Shown one piece after another: positions 8,550 to 15,683 of a stretch of 64,000 nucleotides of DNA. The translations under genes were made by a program, and so were the position numbers. Below the pieces are notes generated by a model. It ran no database searches. It saw only the letters and a program-made list of their open reading frames with translations, and was not told the origin of the DNA. The stretch is taken from positions 174,178 through 238,177 of the forward strand of contig JBCCEF010000005.1 in assembly GCA_039030395.1 (NCBI GenBank), read 5' to 3'. Source of the DNA: Acidobacteriota bacterium (GTDB lineage Bacteria > Acidobacteriota > Thermoanaerobaculia > Multivoradales > JBCCEF01). Position 1 is the first letter of the stretch. Each line of letters starts with the position of its first letter.

Positions 8550-10219
8550 GGCTTCTCCTCGTCAACGGTTTCCCCGGTTGGCTCCAGCGGAAAATGTAGC
8601 GAGAAAGTACTGCCGCGGCCGAGATCGGACTTGACGTCCACCCGCCCGCCGTGGGCCTCGACGATGTGCTGCACGATCGACAGGCCGAGGCCGGCGCCGC
8701 GCACATCGTGCACCAGGCCGGTGCCCACCCGGTGGAAGCGGTCGAAGATGTGCTTCTGCTCCTCGCGCGAAATGCCGATGCCGTGATCCCGCACCGAGAC
8801 CACCGCCTCGCCGGTTTCCGGGTCGCCGCGGCGCTCGATCGTCACCTGGATCTCCTGGCCGCCGTTCGAGTACTTGACGGCGTTGTCGATCAAATTGCAC
8901 ACCGCCTGCACCAGGGCGCCGGGATCGGCGTTCAGCAGCAGCGGCTCGTCGGCTTCAGGTCGTTCCAGATACACCCGGAAGCCCTTCTGCCGTAGCCGCA
9001 CCTCGAAGGTCTTGAGGGCGCCGGCCACCAGCTCTTCGAGATCGCAGAGTTCCCGGTGGTACACCTTGCCACCGGACTCGATGCGCGAAAAGTCGAGAAT
9101 GTTGTCGATCAACTGCGTCAGCCGCCGGCTCTCCGTCTCGATGTACTCGCCGTACTCGCGGACCTTCGCCGCATCCGTCACCCGGTCGAGGCGCATGAAC
9201 TCGCCAAAGACTCGGATCGACGACAGGGGAGTACGCAGCTCGTGGGAGACGTTCGAGACAAAGTCGCTCTTCATCTCCGACAGATGCATTTCCCGCGAGG
9301 CGGTGCGCAGCGCCAGGCCGATGCCGCCCAGGAGTACCAAGGCCAGGACAGCGGAGAGGGTCAAGTTGAACAAGAAGTTGGCCCGCGCCCACTGCTCCGG
9401 AGTGGAAGTTGGGCTGTGGATCGACACCTTCCAATCGTCGAAGGGTTTGGGCAGCCGTCGGATCGTCCGCTCGCGATTCCCGGAGTCCTCGTCCTCCGGT
9501 CCGATCATCCGCTCGCCGCGCTGATTCCAGACCGTCGCCACCAGATCCGGCTGCTTGCCGAGGACCTCCTCGAAGGCCGAAGGCAGCACGTTGTCCCGAT
9601 AGTGGTCGGGATCGAGCGTCATCCCCGCCAGCCCCACCAGCCGCGATTCATCGTCCACAAGAGGCCGGATCATCAGCCGCATCTCGGGATCGTCCCGGAA
9701 GCCCTCGGGCTCGGGTTTCTCGACCCTCCGCTCCATCCGGCCGCGCACGATCCAGGGCACGGCGGCGGCGTAGAACGCCTGGATGCGAGGCGACTCCGCT
9801 GCTTTCACCATCGACTTTGTTTCGAAGTCGTAGAGGGAAATCTTGGCGGGGTCCCCAAAGGAGACGACGAAGTAGGTGCGGGAGCCCGAAAGCTCGTTGG
9901 ACACTTTGGTGAAGTGCTTGGCGAGCTTGCCCTCGTACTCGGGTTTCAGCGCCGTGGCGGACACGGAAAGAGACCATTCCGCCTCCTTCCAGGTGCCGTA
10001 GCCGACGTTCTTCGCGATGGCGTCCAGGTAGGTACCGAGACTCGCTTCCCGAGCTACCCGCGAACTCTCCTCCAACTCCGTCAACCAGCGGTACTGCAGG
10101 CCCAGGAGGATCAGCAAGGGAACCAGCGCCGCGAGGAATCCCAACAGCAGAGCACGGCGCCGGGCTCGCGCGCGGCGCTTGGGGAATCCTTCCGGTGGGC
10201 GGGATCGCACCTTCGTCAT
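8546..10219 (-). CDS. Membrane sensor histidine kinase
   Basis: 557 residues. A basic N-terminus is followed by transmembrane helix 1 (about residues 24-43), an extracytoplasmic sensor region of roughly 250 residues, and transmembrane helix 2 ([20 protein letters not shown]). Then come HisKA with the phospho-His in [13 protein letters not shown] and a HATPase_c domain with the N box ([10 protein letters not shown]), G1 (VRDHGIGIS) and G2 (GAGLGLSIV). It autophosphorylates and passes phosphate to the adjacent regulator. The ATG at 10219 is preferred; an in-frame GTG six codons upstream is possible. The sensed signal is not apparent; the sensor region resembles no small-molecule domain I can name. 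Confidence 0.92.
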   Translation of the reverse strand: MTKVRSRPPEGFPKRRARARRRALLLGFLAALVPLLILLGLQYRWLTELEESSRVAREASLGTYLDAIAKNVGYGTWKEAEWSLSVSATALKPEYEGKLAKHFTKVSNELSGSRTYFVVSFGDPAKISLYDFETKSMVKAAESPRIQAFYAAAVPWIVRGRMERRVEKPEPEGFRDDPEMRLMIRPLVDDESRLVGLAGMTLDPDHYRDNVLPSAFEEVLGKQPDLVATVWNQRGERMIGPEDEDSGNRERTIRRLPKPFDDWKVSIHSPTSTPEQWARANFLFNLTLSAVLALVLLGGIGLALRTASREMHLSEMKSDFVSNVSHELRTPLSSIRVFGEFMRLDRVTDAAKVREYGEYIETESRRLTQLIDNILDFSRIESGGKVYHRELCDLEELVAGALKTFEVRLRQKGFRVYLERPEADEPLLLNADPGALVQAVCNLIDNAVKYSNGGQEIQVTIERRGDPETGEAVVSVRDHGIGISREEQKHIFDRFHRVGTGLVHDVRGAGLGLSIVQHIVEAHGGRVDVKSDLGRGSTFSLHFPLEPTGETVDEEKP

Positions 10220-10260
10220 GGCGGCAATATAGCCCACCCGCCAAGGCGAAAAGACCCGGT

Positions 10261-10282
10261 TTTACAGATTGTTGACATCTCT
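10261..10282 (+). promoter_or_regulatory. Candidate OmpR/PhoB-type operator (11-base direct repeats)
   Basis: TTTACAGATTG (10261-10271) is followed at an exact 11-base period by TTGACATCTCT (10272-10282), inside the 179-base gap between the divergent kinase operon and PDZ gene. PhoB-family dimers bind head-to-tail half-sites spaced 11 bases. Location and period fit, but the sequence match to any known box is loose. Confidence 0.35.
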
Positions 10283-10398
10283 CACAAGCTTTTACGGCGC
10301 CTCCAGGACATTCACACGGCGGCTCTCTAGCCTTTGACTCGTGGCGGAGCGCTACCGCCCGAATCACAAAGAGCAACACCGGATAGGAGGATCCACGA

Positions 10399-10872
10399 AT
10401 GAAGCTTTCCACCTGGCTCGTCGCCCTGACCGCCCTCGCCGCCATCACCGCCAGCGTCTACGGCGGCGACTACAAGAAGTGCGATGCCAGCACCGAAGAG
10501 TGCCTCACGGCGATGGCCGAGAAGATCCGCTCCAAGGGTTGGCTGGGGATCGAGACCGAGAAGAACGCCGACGGCCGCTACGCCGTCACCGCCGTCACCG
10601 CCGACAGCCCGGCCGCCGAAGCCGGATTCCGTGCCGGCGACGTGCTCTTCGCCCTGAATGGCGTCGAACTGAGCTCTGAGAACAAAAAGAAGCTCGCCAA
10701 GGTCAAGAAGAGCCTCGGCCCCGGCGCCAAGGCCGACTACGTGGTGCTGCGCGGCGAGTCCAAGACTAAGCTCGTCGCCGAACTCGCCCCGGTGCCGGAC
10801 ACCGTGATGGCGCAGTGGATCGGCCAGCACATGCTCGACCAGCACGCCTACGTCACCGTCGCAGCGCGGTGA
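10399..10872 (+). CDS. Exported PDZ-domain protein
   Basis: 157 residues with a Sec signal peptide (MKLSTWLVALTALAAITASVYGG). The mature part is essentially one PDZ domain: GWLGIETE carboxylate-binding loop region, VTADSPAAEAGFRAGDVLFALNGVEL, and a closing YVVLRGESKTKLVAEL strand. No protease domain, so it is probably an adaptor that binds protein C-termini in the periplasm. AGGAGG lies 8 bases before ATG 10399. It is divergent from the two-component operon and followed at 10935 by a strong terminator, so it is monocistronic; an envelope-stress role is a guess from context. Confidence 0.8.
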   Translation: MKLSTWLVALTALAAITASVYGGDYKKCDASTEECLTAMAEKIRSKGWLGIETEKNADGRYAVTAVTADSPAAEAGFRAGDVLFALNGVELSSENKKKLAKVKKSLGPGAKADYVVLRGESKTKLVAELAPVPDTVMAQWIGQHMLDQHAYVTVAAR

Positions 10873-10931
10873 GCAATCAGCTCAGACTTCAAGATCCTTG
10901 AGGGGCCTCATACCTTTGAGGAAGCAGCGTG

Positions 10932-10972
10932 AAAAAGGGCGATCGGCTGAGGCGCCGGTCGCCCTTCTTTTT
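10932..10972 (+). terminator. Bidirectional rho-independent terminator
   Basis: Stem AAGGGCGATCGG (10935-10946) with CCGGTCGCCCTT (10955-10966), one G-T pair, flanked by A5 on the left and CT5 on the right. It serves the PDZ gene on the plus strand and can serve the convergent RRM gene. Confidence 0.85.
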
Positions 10973-10997
10973 GCGAGCAGGCCTGAGGAAGGAGCGG

Positions 10998-11438
10998 TTA
11001 CAGACTTCTCTTGCGGCCGCGGAGGCCTCGTCGGCTGCCCTTGGGCTTGCCGCCTCCGGCATTGCCCTTGTAGCCTCCGCCGCCTCCACCCCCACCGAAG
11101 CCTCCACCGCCACCGCCGAAATCGGCGAAGTCGCCGGCCTGCGGACGAAAGTCCTGGCGCGGCGGGCGCGGACCGGAGGGCGGACGTCGCGGACGGTCCT
11201 GGGCCTCGTTGATATTCAAATTGCGGCCGGCCAGCTCCGTGCCGTTGTACTGCTCGATCGCCTGAGCGGCCTCTTCGGGGGAGGAGAATTCAACAAACGC
11301 GAAGCCGCGGGGACGACCCGTGGCGCGGTCCGTTGGCAGGTACACATCCACGACCTCGCCGGCTCCCGCGAGGTAAGTGCTGAGCTCGTCCTTGGTGGTT
11401 TGAAAGTTCAGGTTGCCGACGAAGACTTTGGAGGAAAT
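10998..11438 (-). CDS. Glycine-rich RRM RNA-binding protein (apparent ATT start)
   Basis: 146 residues when started at the ATT at 11438. An RRM fills the first ~80 residues, with RNP2 VFVGNL and RNP1 RGFAFVEF. A basic/Gln linker and a low-complexity Gly tail (GGGGGGFGGGGGGGGYKG) ending in RRGLRGRKRSL follow. This is the bacterial glycine-rich RNA-binding family, usually cold- or stress-induced RNA chaperones. Start choice: AAGGAG at 11446-11451 is 7 bases before ATT, giving (M)SSKVFVGNL like relatives; no ATG or GTG lies between. The alternative is a TTG at 11465 that lacks a ribosome-binding site and places AAGGAG inside the gene. The protein identity is secure, the start codon less so. Confidence 0.85.
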   Translation of the reverse strand: MSSKVFVGNLNFQTTKDELSTYLAGAGEVVDVYLPTDRATGRPRGFAFVEFSSPEEAAQAIEQYNGTELAGRNLNINEAQDRPRRPPSGPRPPRQDFRPQAGDFADFGGGGGGFGGGGGGGGYKGNAGGGKPKGSRRGLRGRKRSL

Positions 11439-11637
11439 GGTTGTTCTCCTTGCAGATTCAGCCAATCGGTACCGCGGGCGCCCGGAGAGCGCTCAGGGCT
11501 GCTCTTTTCCAACCATGCCGCCGGATGCGATCCATGGCGAAGAGCGCCAAGGAGTGTAGCAGGGGGTCAGGACCCAAACAAGCGAGAATGGGGCGTGACC
11601 TCAGAATGTCAAGGGATGCGTGAAGATCGAAGAGTCG

Positions 11638-12561
11638 TTACGGAGCAGGCAAGAGGGGAGCGGAGAGGTCGGAATTGAGCTGCCCAAACTGGTCGGCCAA
11701 AAGACTGAACTCATCGTTCTGCGCGCCATCGGCGAGGAGCGTTTCGATGCGCCCCAGCGATGCTTCAACGGAAGGGTTTAAGGCCCGCACATCGCGAGGC
11801 GAAGATTTCGGCCGACGGCGCCAATGGCGGTCTAGTTCCTCCGTCGCACCAAAGACGGCGGCAATGCGGCCGGTCTCGGTCCAAAGTCCCCACTCGAGTA
11901 CCTCCTCCGAGAGTCCTTTGCGGAGGGTGGATTCCAGGGCTTCAGTTTCCTCGGCTAGGCTGCCGTCGAGAGTTGTCGGCCTCAAGGCTTGTCGCAGTTG
12001 CCCTTGCGCAATCTCCAGCTTTTCCTTATCGCCCAGAAGTCGCGCCGCTGTGATCCGAGCGAGGAGCACGCCGGCCTTGAAGTCGACGGAAGTGTCAACG
12101 TGAGAAGGGTCTCCACTGCGTGGCTGGCTCAAGCTTGACACACCCAGGCTGATGGCTGCGCCTCGGTAGTCCGCGAGCCAGGCGAGCCGCTCCTCCGCGC
12201 TGCGGGGAGCCTTGGGAATCAAGAAAATCAGGGCCAGAATAGCCGCGATGGCACCAAGAGTCAGCGCCGCCCGGCGCTTGGGGAAAGCGAGGGGTGGCTT
12301 CACAACGGCCGGGTCGACAGAATCCGGCAACGGATCCGGGGCGACGGTTTGCTGTGGCTCTAGAAGGACCTCGTCGTCCTCCTCCGAGGCGTCTAGGAAA
12401 GCGTATCCATCAACCACCGCGTCTCGGCATTCTGGGCATCTCGCGATGTGACCGGTCACCTGAGTCCGGCGATCTCCGGAGAGCCGACCCTCGACGAAGG
12501 CGGCGAGATCCGCAGGCTTTGGGCAATGCTGTATAGGCATATTCATCTTTTCGCCCGCCAT
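11638..12561 (-). CDS. Anti-sigma factor-like transmembrane zinc-finger protein
   Basis: 307 residues. The N-terminal zf-HC2-type finger has HIARCPECRD (H-x3-C-x2-C) preceded by an LAAFVEGRLSGD helix. An acidic linker, one transmembrane helix (AALTLGAIAAILALIFLIP, about residues 90-112) and a ~190-residue helical extracytoplasmic part follow. The layout is that of a membrane anti-sigma factor holding its sigma on the inner face. It is encoded 69 bases downstream of the sigma gene at 12631-13620 on the same strand, presumably its partner. In-frame ATGs at codons 6 and 8 are alternative starts. The C-terminal domain matches nothing I can name. Confidence 0.7.
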   Translation of the reverse strand: MAGEKMNMPIQHCPKPADLAAFVEGRLSGDRRTQVTGHIARCPECRDAVVDGYAFLDASEEDDEVLLEPQQTVAPDPLPDSVDPAVVKPPLAFPKRRAALTLGAIAAILALIFLIPKAPRSAEERLAWLADYRGAAISLGVSSLSQPRSGDPSHVDTSVDFKAGVLLARITAARLLGDKEKLEIAQGQLRQALRPTTLDGSLAEETEALESTLRKGLSEEVLEWGLWTETGRIAAVFGATEELDRHWRRRPKSSPRDVRALNPSVEASLGRIETLLADGAQNDEFSLLADQFGQLNSDLSAPLLPAP

Positions 12562-12630
12562 GGAACTAGACGGACTTCCTGCGACGGATTTGGCGAAGCC
12601 GGTGCGAGAAATCCATTGCCATGCGGTTTC

Positions 12631-13620
12631 CTAGCCACGTTGCGGACCCTCGTCGTCATCTGGATCTTCGTCGTCTCCGAGGTCCAGAAAGAAGTCCGGC
12701 CATTCTAAGAGTTCCCGAATCTCGTCCCAAGAAAGCCCACTCTTTTCGAGATGCTTGCGCAGGGCCTGCAGATGCCGATCCCGCAGGCGGTAGAGATCGC
12801 CTCGCTCCGGCGGGCCGATTGAACGTTTGATCTGGGAAATCCTCACACCTTGCAACAGAAGCTCGAAGACCGCTTGGACGTACTTGTCTTGTGAATCCAG
12901 GTAGCCGCGAACTTGGCCTCGAAGATCGTTCGTTCGAGCTTCGAGCTTGCGGTGTAGGGTCTCGTCCGGTGGCGAGGTTGGATCCGGAGCGTCACCTTCC
13001 GGTACGAACTTTCGTGGAAGCCGCGCGGGCAGTTGAGCGGCAATCGCGTCCAGGTCGATCGTTCGCGCCCACGGTTCCTGCCGGACGAGAGCCTTGGCCT
13101 CGTCGAGAGAAAAGCCCGCCCGAAGGTACTGCTCGAGCAGGGTCCCCGCCGGACCTGACCGGTGTGCGATGGCCGAAGGCCGATTCAAGCGACCGTGGTT
13201 CTTCCGCAGCTCGTCAAAGATGATCCTGCGAGCGATCTGAAGGATGAAGCTCTTGAGGCTGCTCTCGCCGCGGTAGCTCGCCAGCCGGCGGTAGTCGTCC
13301 TCAATGAGTTTCAGGTGAACTTCCTGAACCAGGTCATCGCCCTCGGCCTCGAAGAAGCCTGCGCGACGGACCACCCACCGGATGGCCCGGTCGAGCTCCT
13401 CGAAGTTCTCCTCGTACAGACGCTTCCCGCGCAAATCCCCTCCGCCTCCCAAGTTGTCGCAGTCAGGGATCGCGTGCCGACGGAGCGCCGAGATTGGCCG
13501 TGAGAAATCCTCGTCCGTCGTCCGTCCTGCGAGACAAGTGATACCAGCGACCCTGCAAGGACTCATGGTCAATGACTGCCAGGAAACAGTATCGGTCTCT
13601 ATACTTTCATAGATGCTCAC
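12631..13620 (-). CDS. Sigma-70-family factor with long region 2-4 linker
   Basis: 329 residues from a GTG with GGAGG upstream; a TTG near residue 64 (LRGKRLYEENFEEL, also preceded by GGAGGGG) would give a start closer to homologues. Region 2 is seen in DDLVQEVHLKLIEDDYRRL and SSLKSFILQIARRIIFDELRK. A linker of about 100 residues (SLDEAKALVRQEPW ... LPARLPRKFVPEGD) separates it from a region 4-like helix-turn-helix (GVRISQIKRSIGPPERGDLYRLRDRHLQALR). The C-terminus is very acidic (GDDEDPDDDEG). The gene at 14113 has the same architecture. It heads an operon with the downstream zinc-finger membrane protein. Confidence 0.7.
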   Translation of the reverse strand: MSIYESIETDTVSWQSLTMSPCRVAGITCLAGRTTDEDFSRPISALRRHAIPDCDNLGGGGDLRGKRLYEENFEELDRAIRWVVRRAGFFEAEGDDLVQEVHLKLIEDDYRRLASYRGESSLKSFILQIARRIIFDELRKNHGRLNRPSAIAHRSGPAGTLLEQYLRAGFSLDEAKALVRQEPWARTIDLDAIAAQLPARLPRKFVPEGDAPDPTSPPDETLHRKLEARTNDLRGQVRGYLDSQDKYVQAVFELLLQGVRISQIKRSIGPPERGDLYRLRDRHLQALRKHLEKSGLSWDEIRELLEWPDFFLDLGDDEDPDDDEGPQRG

Positions 13621-13845
13621 GCCGCTCGACCTCCAGGACCGTGGGTTATCCAGAAGGTCCCAGAAGGCCTAGAGCTCTGCACGATTTGGCCGAGATTTCT
13701 CAGCCGACGTCAACAACTGGAATCGTTGAGCCTAGGTCCGTCTTCTAATTTGGTCGTTGACCGTGAGGCGACTCTCGGCCGGTTCTGATCGAGCGAGCCG
13801 AAGAGGAATCAGTCAAGGGGGTTCGGCGGTACAGCGAACAGCGCA

Positions 13846-14121
13846 ATGAGCCGTGATTCCAAAGCTTCCGATCGAGAGTCTCGAGCAACGGAGACTCGAA
13901 CGGCTCCTGAGGTTTCGTGCCTCAGCGATGAAACCCTTGCAACCTTGGCCGAAGGGCACCTAGATTCCGAACGGGCCGGCGAGGCCCTGCGCCACATCAG
14001 TCTTTGTGACCGATGTAGCATCATCTTCAACCGCGTAATCCTGGAACTCGATCCAGAGAGCCGGTATGAAGATGAGGACCTCAGGCTGGTCGTTCGGCTG
14101 ATTCGTCGATGCCTACGATAG
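13846..14121 (+). CDS. Small zinc-finger (anti-sigma-like) protein
   Basis: 91 residues with no membrane segment. The core SDETLATLAEGHLDSERAGEALRHISLCDRCSIIFNRVILE is a zf-HC2/anti-sigma finger (H-x3-C-x2-C), followed by a short basic helical tail. It would be a cytoplasmic, soluble anti-sigma or adaptor. It points at and overlaps by 9 bases the 3' end of the sigma gene at 14113-14859 on the opposite strand, so the two transcripts are antisense at their ends. ATG at 13846 is the first start before the conserved part; no strong ribosome-binding site is seen. Confidence 0.6.
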   Translation: MSRDSKASDRESRATETRTAPEVSCLSDETLATLAEGHLDSERAGEALRHISLCDRCSIIFNRVILELDPESRYEDEDLRLVVRLIRRCLR

Positions 14122-14859
14122 CCACTTTCTGACCTCCTTGGCCGAAACCCCTTCGTGTTCAAGCCTGCGCCGCACATCTCGAAGGAGCCGCTCGATCCGC
14201 CGGTAGAGTGGTTTCTGCTCCAGCTCTAGGCGGCGAGCGATCCTCGCAACGGTCAGCCCCTCTCGGTAGCGCAGTCGAAGGATCTCTCGATCTTCGTCCG
14301 ACAGAGTGTTCCAAGCCATCTGCAAGGCGGCCGTCAGAGACCTGGGAAGAGCGCCGGCGCTCCAGTTTTTCTCGGCCGGAGTTGAATCGGTGAGGCGGGC
14401 CAGAGTTTCTTCGCCCTCGAATCGCCTCGGCTGGCGGAACGGGATCCGACGCGCCATCTCATCGATCGTCGCCTCCGTGACTCCGGGGTAGTCCGCGCGA
14501 ATCCACTCGGAGGCCTCGGCCAGGGTGAACTCGTCGCGGGTCAAAAGTCGCTCCAAATCGATCGCCATCGGCCCCATCTCGCTAGCTGTCGCGGAGGGAC
14601 GCCATTTCCCCCAGCAGTGAATCCGAAAATCGAGAAAGAGACGGTGAATGACGGTCGTCAAGTAGGTCTTCAACGAACTCCGCTTCCGGTACCGCCTCAG
14701 AATGCGAAAGTCGTTGTCTATTAGTTTGAGCAGTGCGTAGGACCGAAACTCGTCGGCATCCATGCCGATTTGGCGGCATCGAAAACACCTCAGTCGAATA
14801 ACCTGCTCGATCAGTTCGTATGAGCTGTTGAAGAATTCGCGTGAATTTTGCGTCTCCAT
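14113..14859 (-). CDS. Sigma-70-family factor with long region 2-4 linker (second copy)
   Basis: 248 residues from ATG 14859 with GAGGAG 6 bases upstream; ten extra upstream codons lack support. Region 2: SYALLKLIDNDFRIL and SSLKTYLTTVIHRLFLDFRIHCWGKW. Linker of about 95 residues with FTLAEASEWIRADYPGVTEATIDEMARRIPFRQPRRFEGEE. Region 4: LSDEDREILRLRYREGLTVARIARRLELEQKPLYRRIERLLRDVRRRLE, a clear helix-turn-helix. The linker aligns with that of the 12631 gene, so the two are paralogues of one unusual sigma type. No co-directional anti-sigma follows; the small finger protein at 13846 is the nearest candidate partner. Confidence 0.75.
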   Translation of the reverse strand: METQNSREFFNSSYELIEQVIRLRCFRCRQIGMDADEFRSYALLKLIDNDFRILRRYRKRSSLKTYLTTVIHRLFLDFRIHCWGKWRPSATASEMGPMAIDLERLLTRDEFTLAEASEWIRADYPGVTEATIDEMARRIPFRQPRRFEGEETLARLTDSTPAEKNWSAGALPRSLTAALQMAWNTLSDEDREILRLRYREGLTVARIARRLELEQKPLYRRIERLLRDVRRRLEHEGVSAKEVRKWLS

Positions 14860-15081
14860 TTTATCTCCTCTCAAGGTCAGCGGTGTCATCTGCCCGGCAG
14901 ACGATGGGATCCCGAGAGGAAAACTGGTGAACTGCCGAAACCGAACAGCTCGACTGGAATTCGAAGTAGGGACTCTGGTACGTTTTCTGCCTAAGTTGCC
15001 GCTAGATCAAGATGATGCTGAGTTCTTCTCAGTCCAAAGGAAGTCGGACCCTGGAACACTGAAGTCGTAGGGGGATTGACG

Positions 15082-15648
15082 ATGTCGACCTGGGATGGTG
15101 AACCCACGTCTCTGGTACTGCTAGCCCGATACCAGCATGGCGACGAGGCGGCAAGAGAGGAACTGCTCGCCCGGTACCTACCGAAACTCCGCAGGTTTGC
15201 GCACGGCCGGCTGAACGGCCATGCTCGGGATGCCCAGGACACCCAGGATCTTGTGCAGGAAGCGCTGCTCAAGTCGTTCCCGAAGCTTGAAGATTTCGAT
15301 GCCTCGAATGGGGTGACGTTCTTTCCCTATCTCACTCGGACGATTTGCCACTTGGCGCGCGACTGGAATCGCCGGGAACGCCGACGATCGGTTCTCGAGG
15401 AGATCCTTCCAGTTCGGGAACCCTCTCCCCTCGACCTATTGATCCAGGAAGATGGTTTCGAGCGGCTTTGCGAAGAGTTGGATATGTTGGAGCCGCGGCA
15501 ATCCGAAGCCATCGTGGCGAGAGATCTTCTCGATTTCTCGTGGCGGGAAGTGGCTCAACATCTGGAATTTGGCACAGAGGATGCTGCGCGCATGGCGGTC
15601 AAGCGAGCCAAGAAAGCGCTAGTCAAGCGTCTGGAGGACGATGCCTAA
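15082..15648 (+). CDS. ECF-type sigma factor
   Basis: 188 residues with ordinary ECF spacing. Region 2: DLVQEALLKSFPKLEDF and FFPYLTRTICHLARDWNRRERRR. Region 4: MLEPRQSEAIVARDLLDFSWREVAQHLEFGTEDAARMAVKRAKKAL. ATG at 15082 follows GGGGG; a TTG six bases earlier is also possible. It lies 35 bases upstream of the kinase-TPR gene on the same strand, so they are probably one transcript. Several ECF groups are paired with Ser/Thr kinases that phosphorylate the sigma instead of using an anti-sigma; the pairing here is inferred from adjacency only. It shares little with the two long-linker sigmas nearby. Confidence 0.8.
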   Translation: MSTWDGEPTSLVLLARYQHGDEAAREELLARYLPKLRRFAHGRLNGHARDAQDTQDLVQEALLKSFPKLEDFDASNGVTFFPYLTRTICHLARDWNRRERRRSVLEEILPVREPSPLDLLIQEDGFERLCEELDMLEPRQSEAIVARDLLDFSWREVAQHLEFGTEDAARMAVKRAKKALVKRLEDDA

Positions 15649-15683
15649 CGGCAGTCTCCCGAGGCATCTTCCAAGGGGTCGCA

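Noticed and set aside
10270-10300. Sigma-70 promoter at TTGACA before the PDZ gene
   Set aside because: No -10 hexamer at 16-18 bases; the repeat-phase interpretation fits better.
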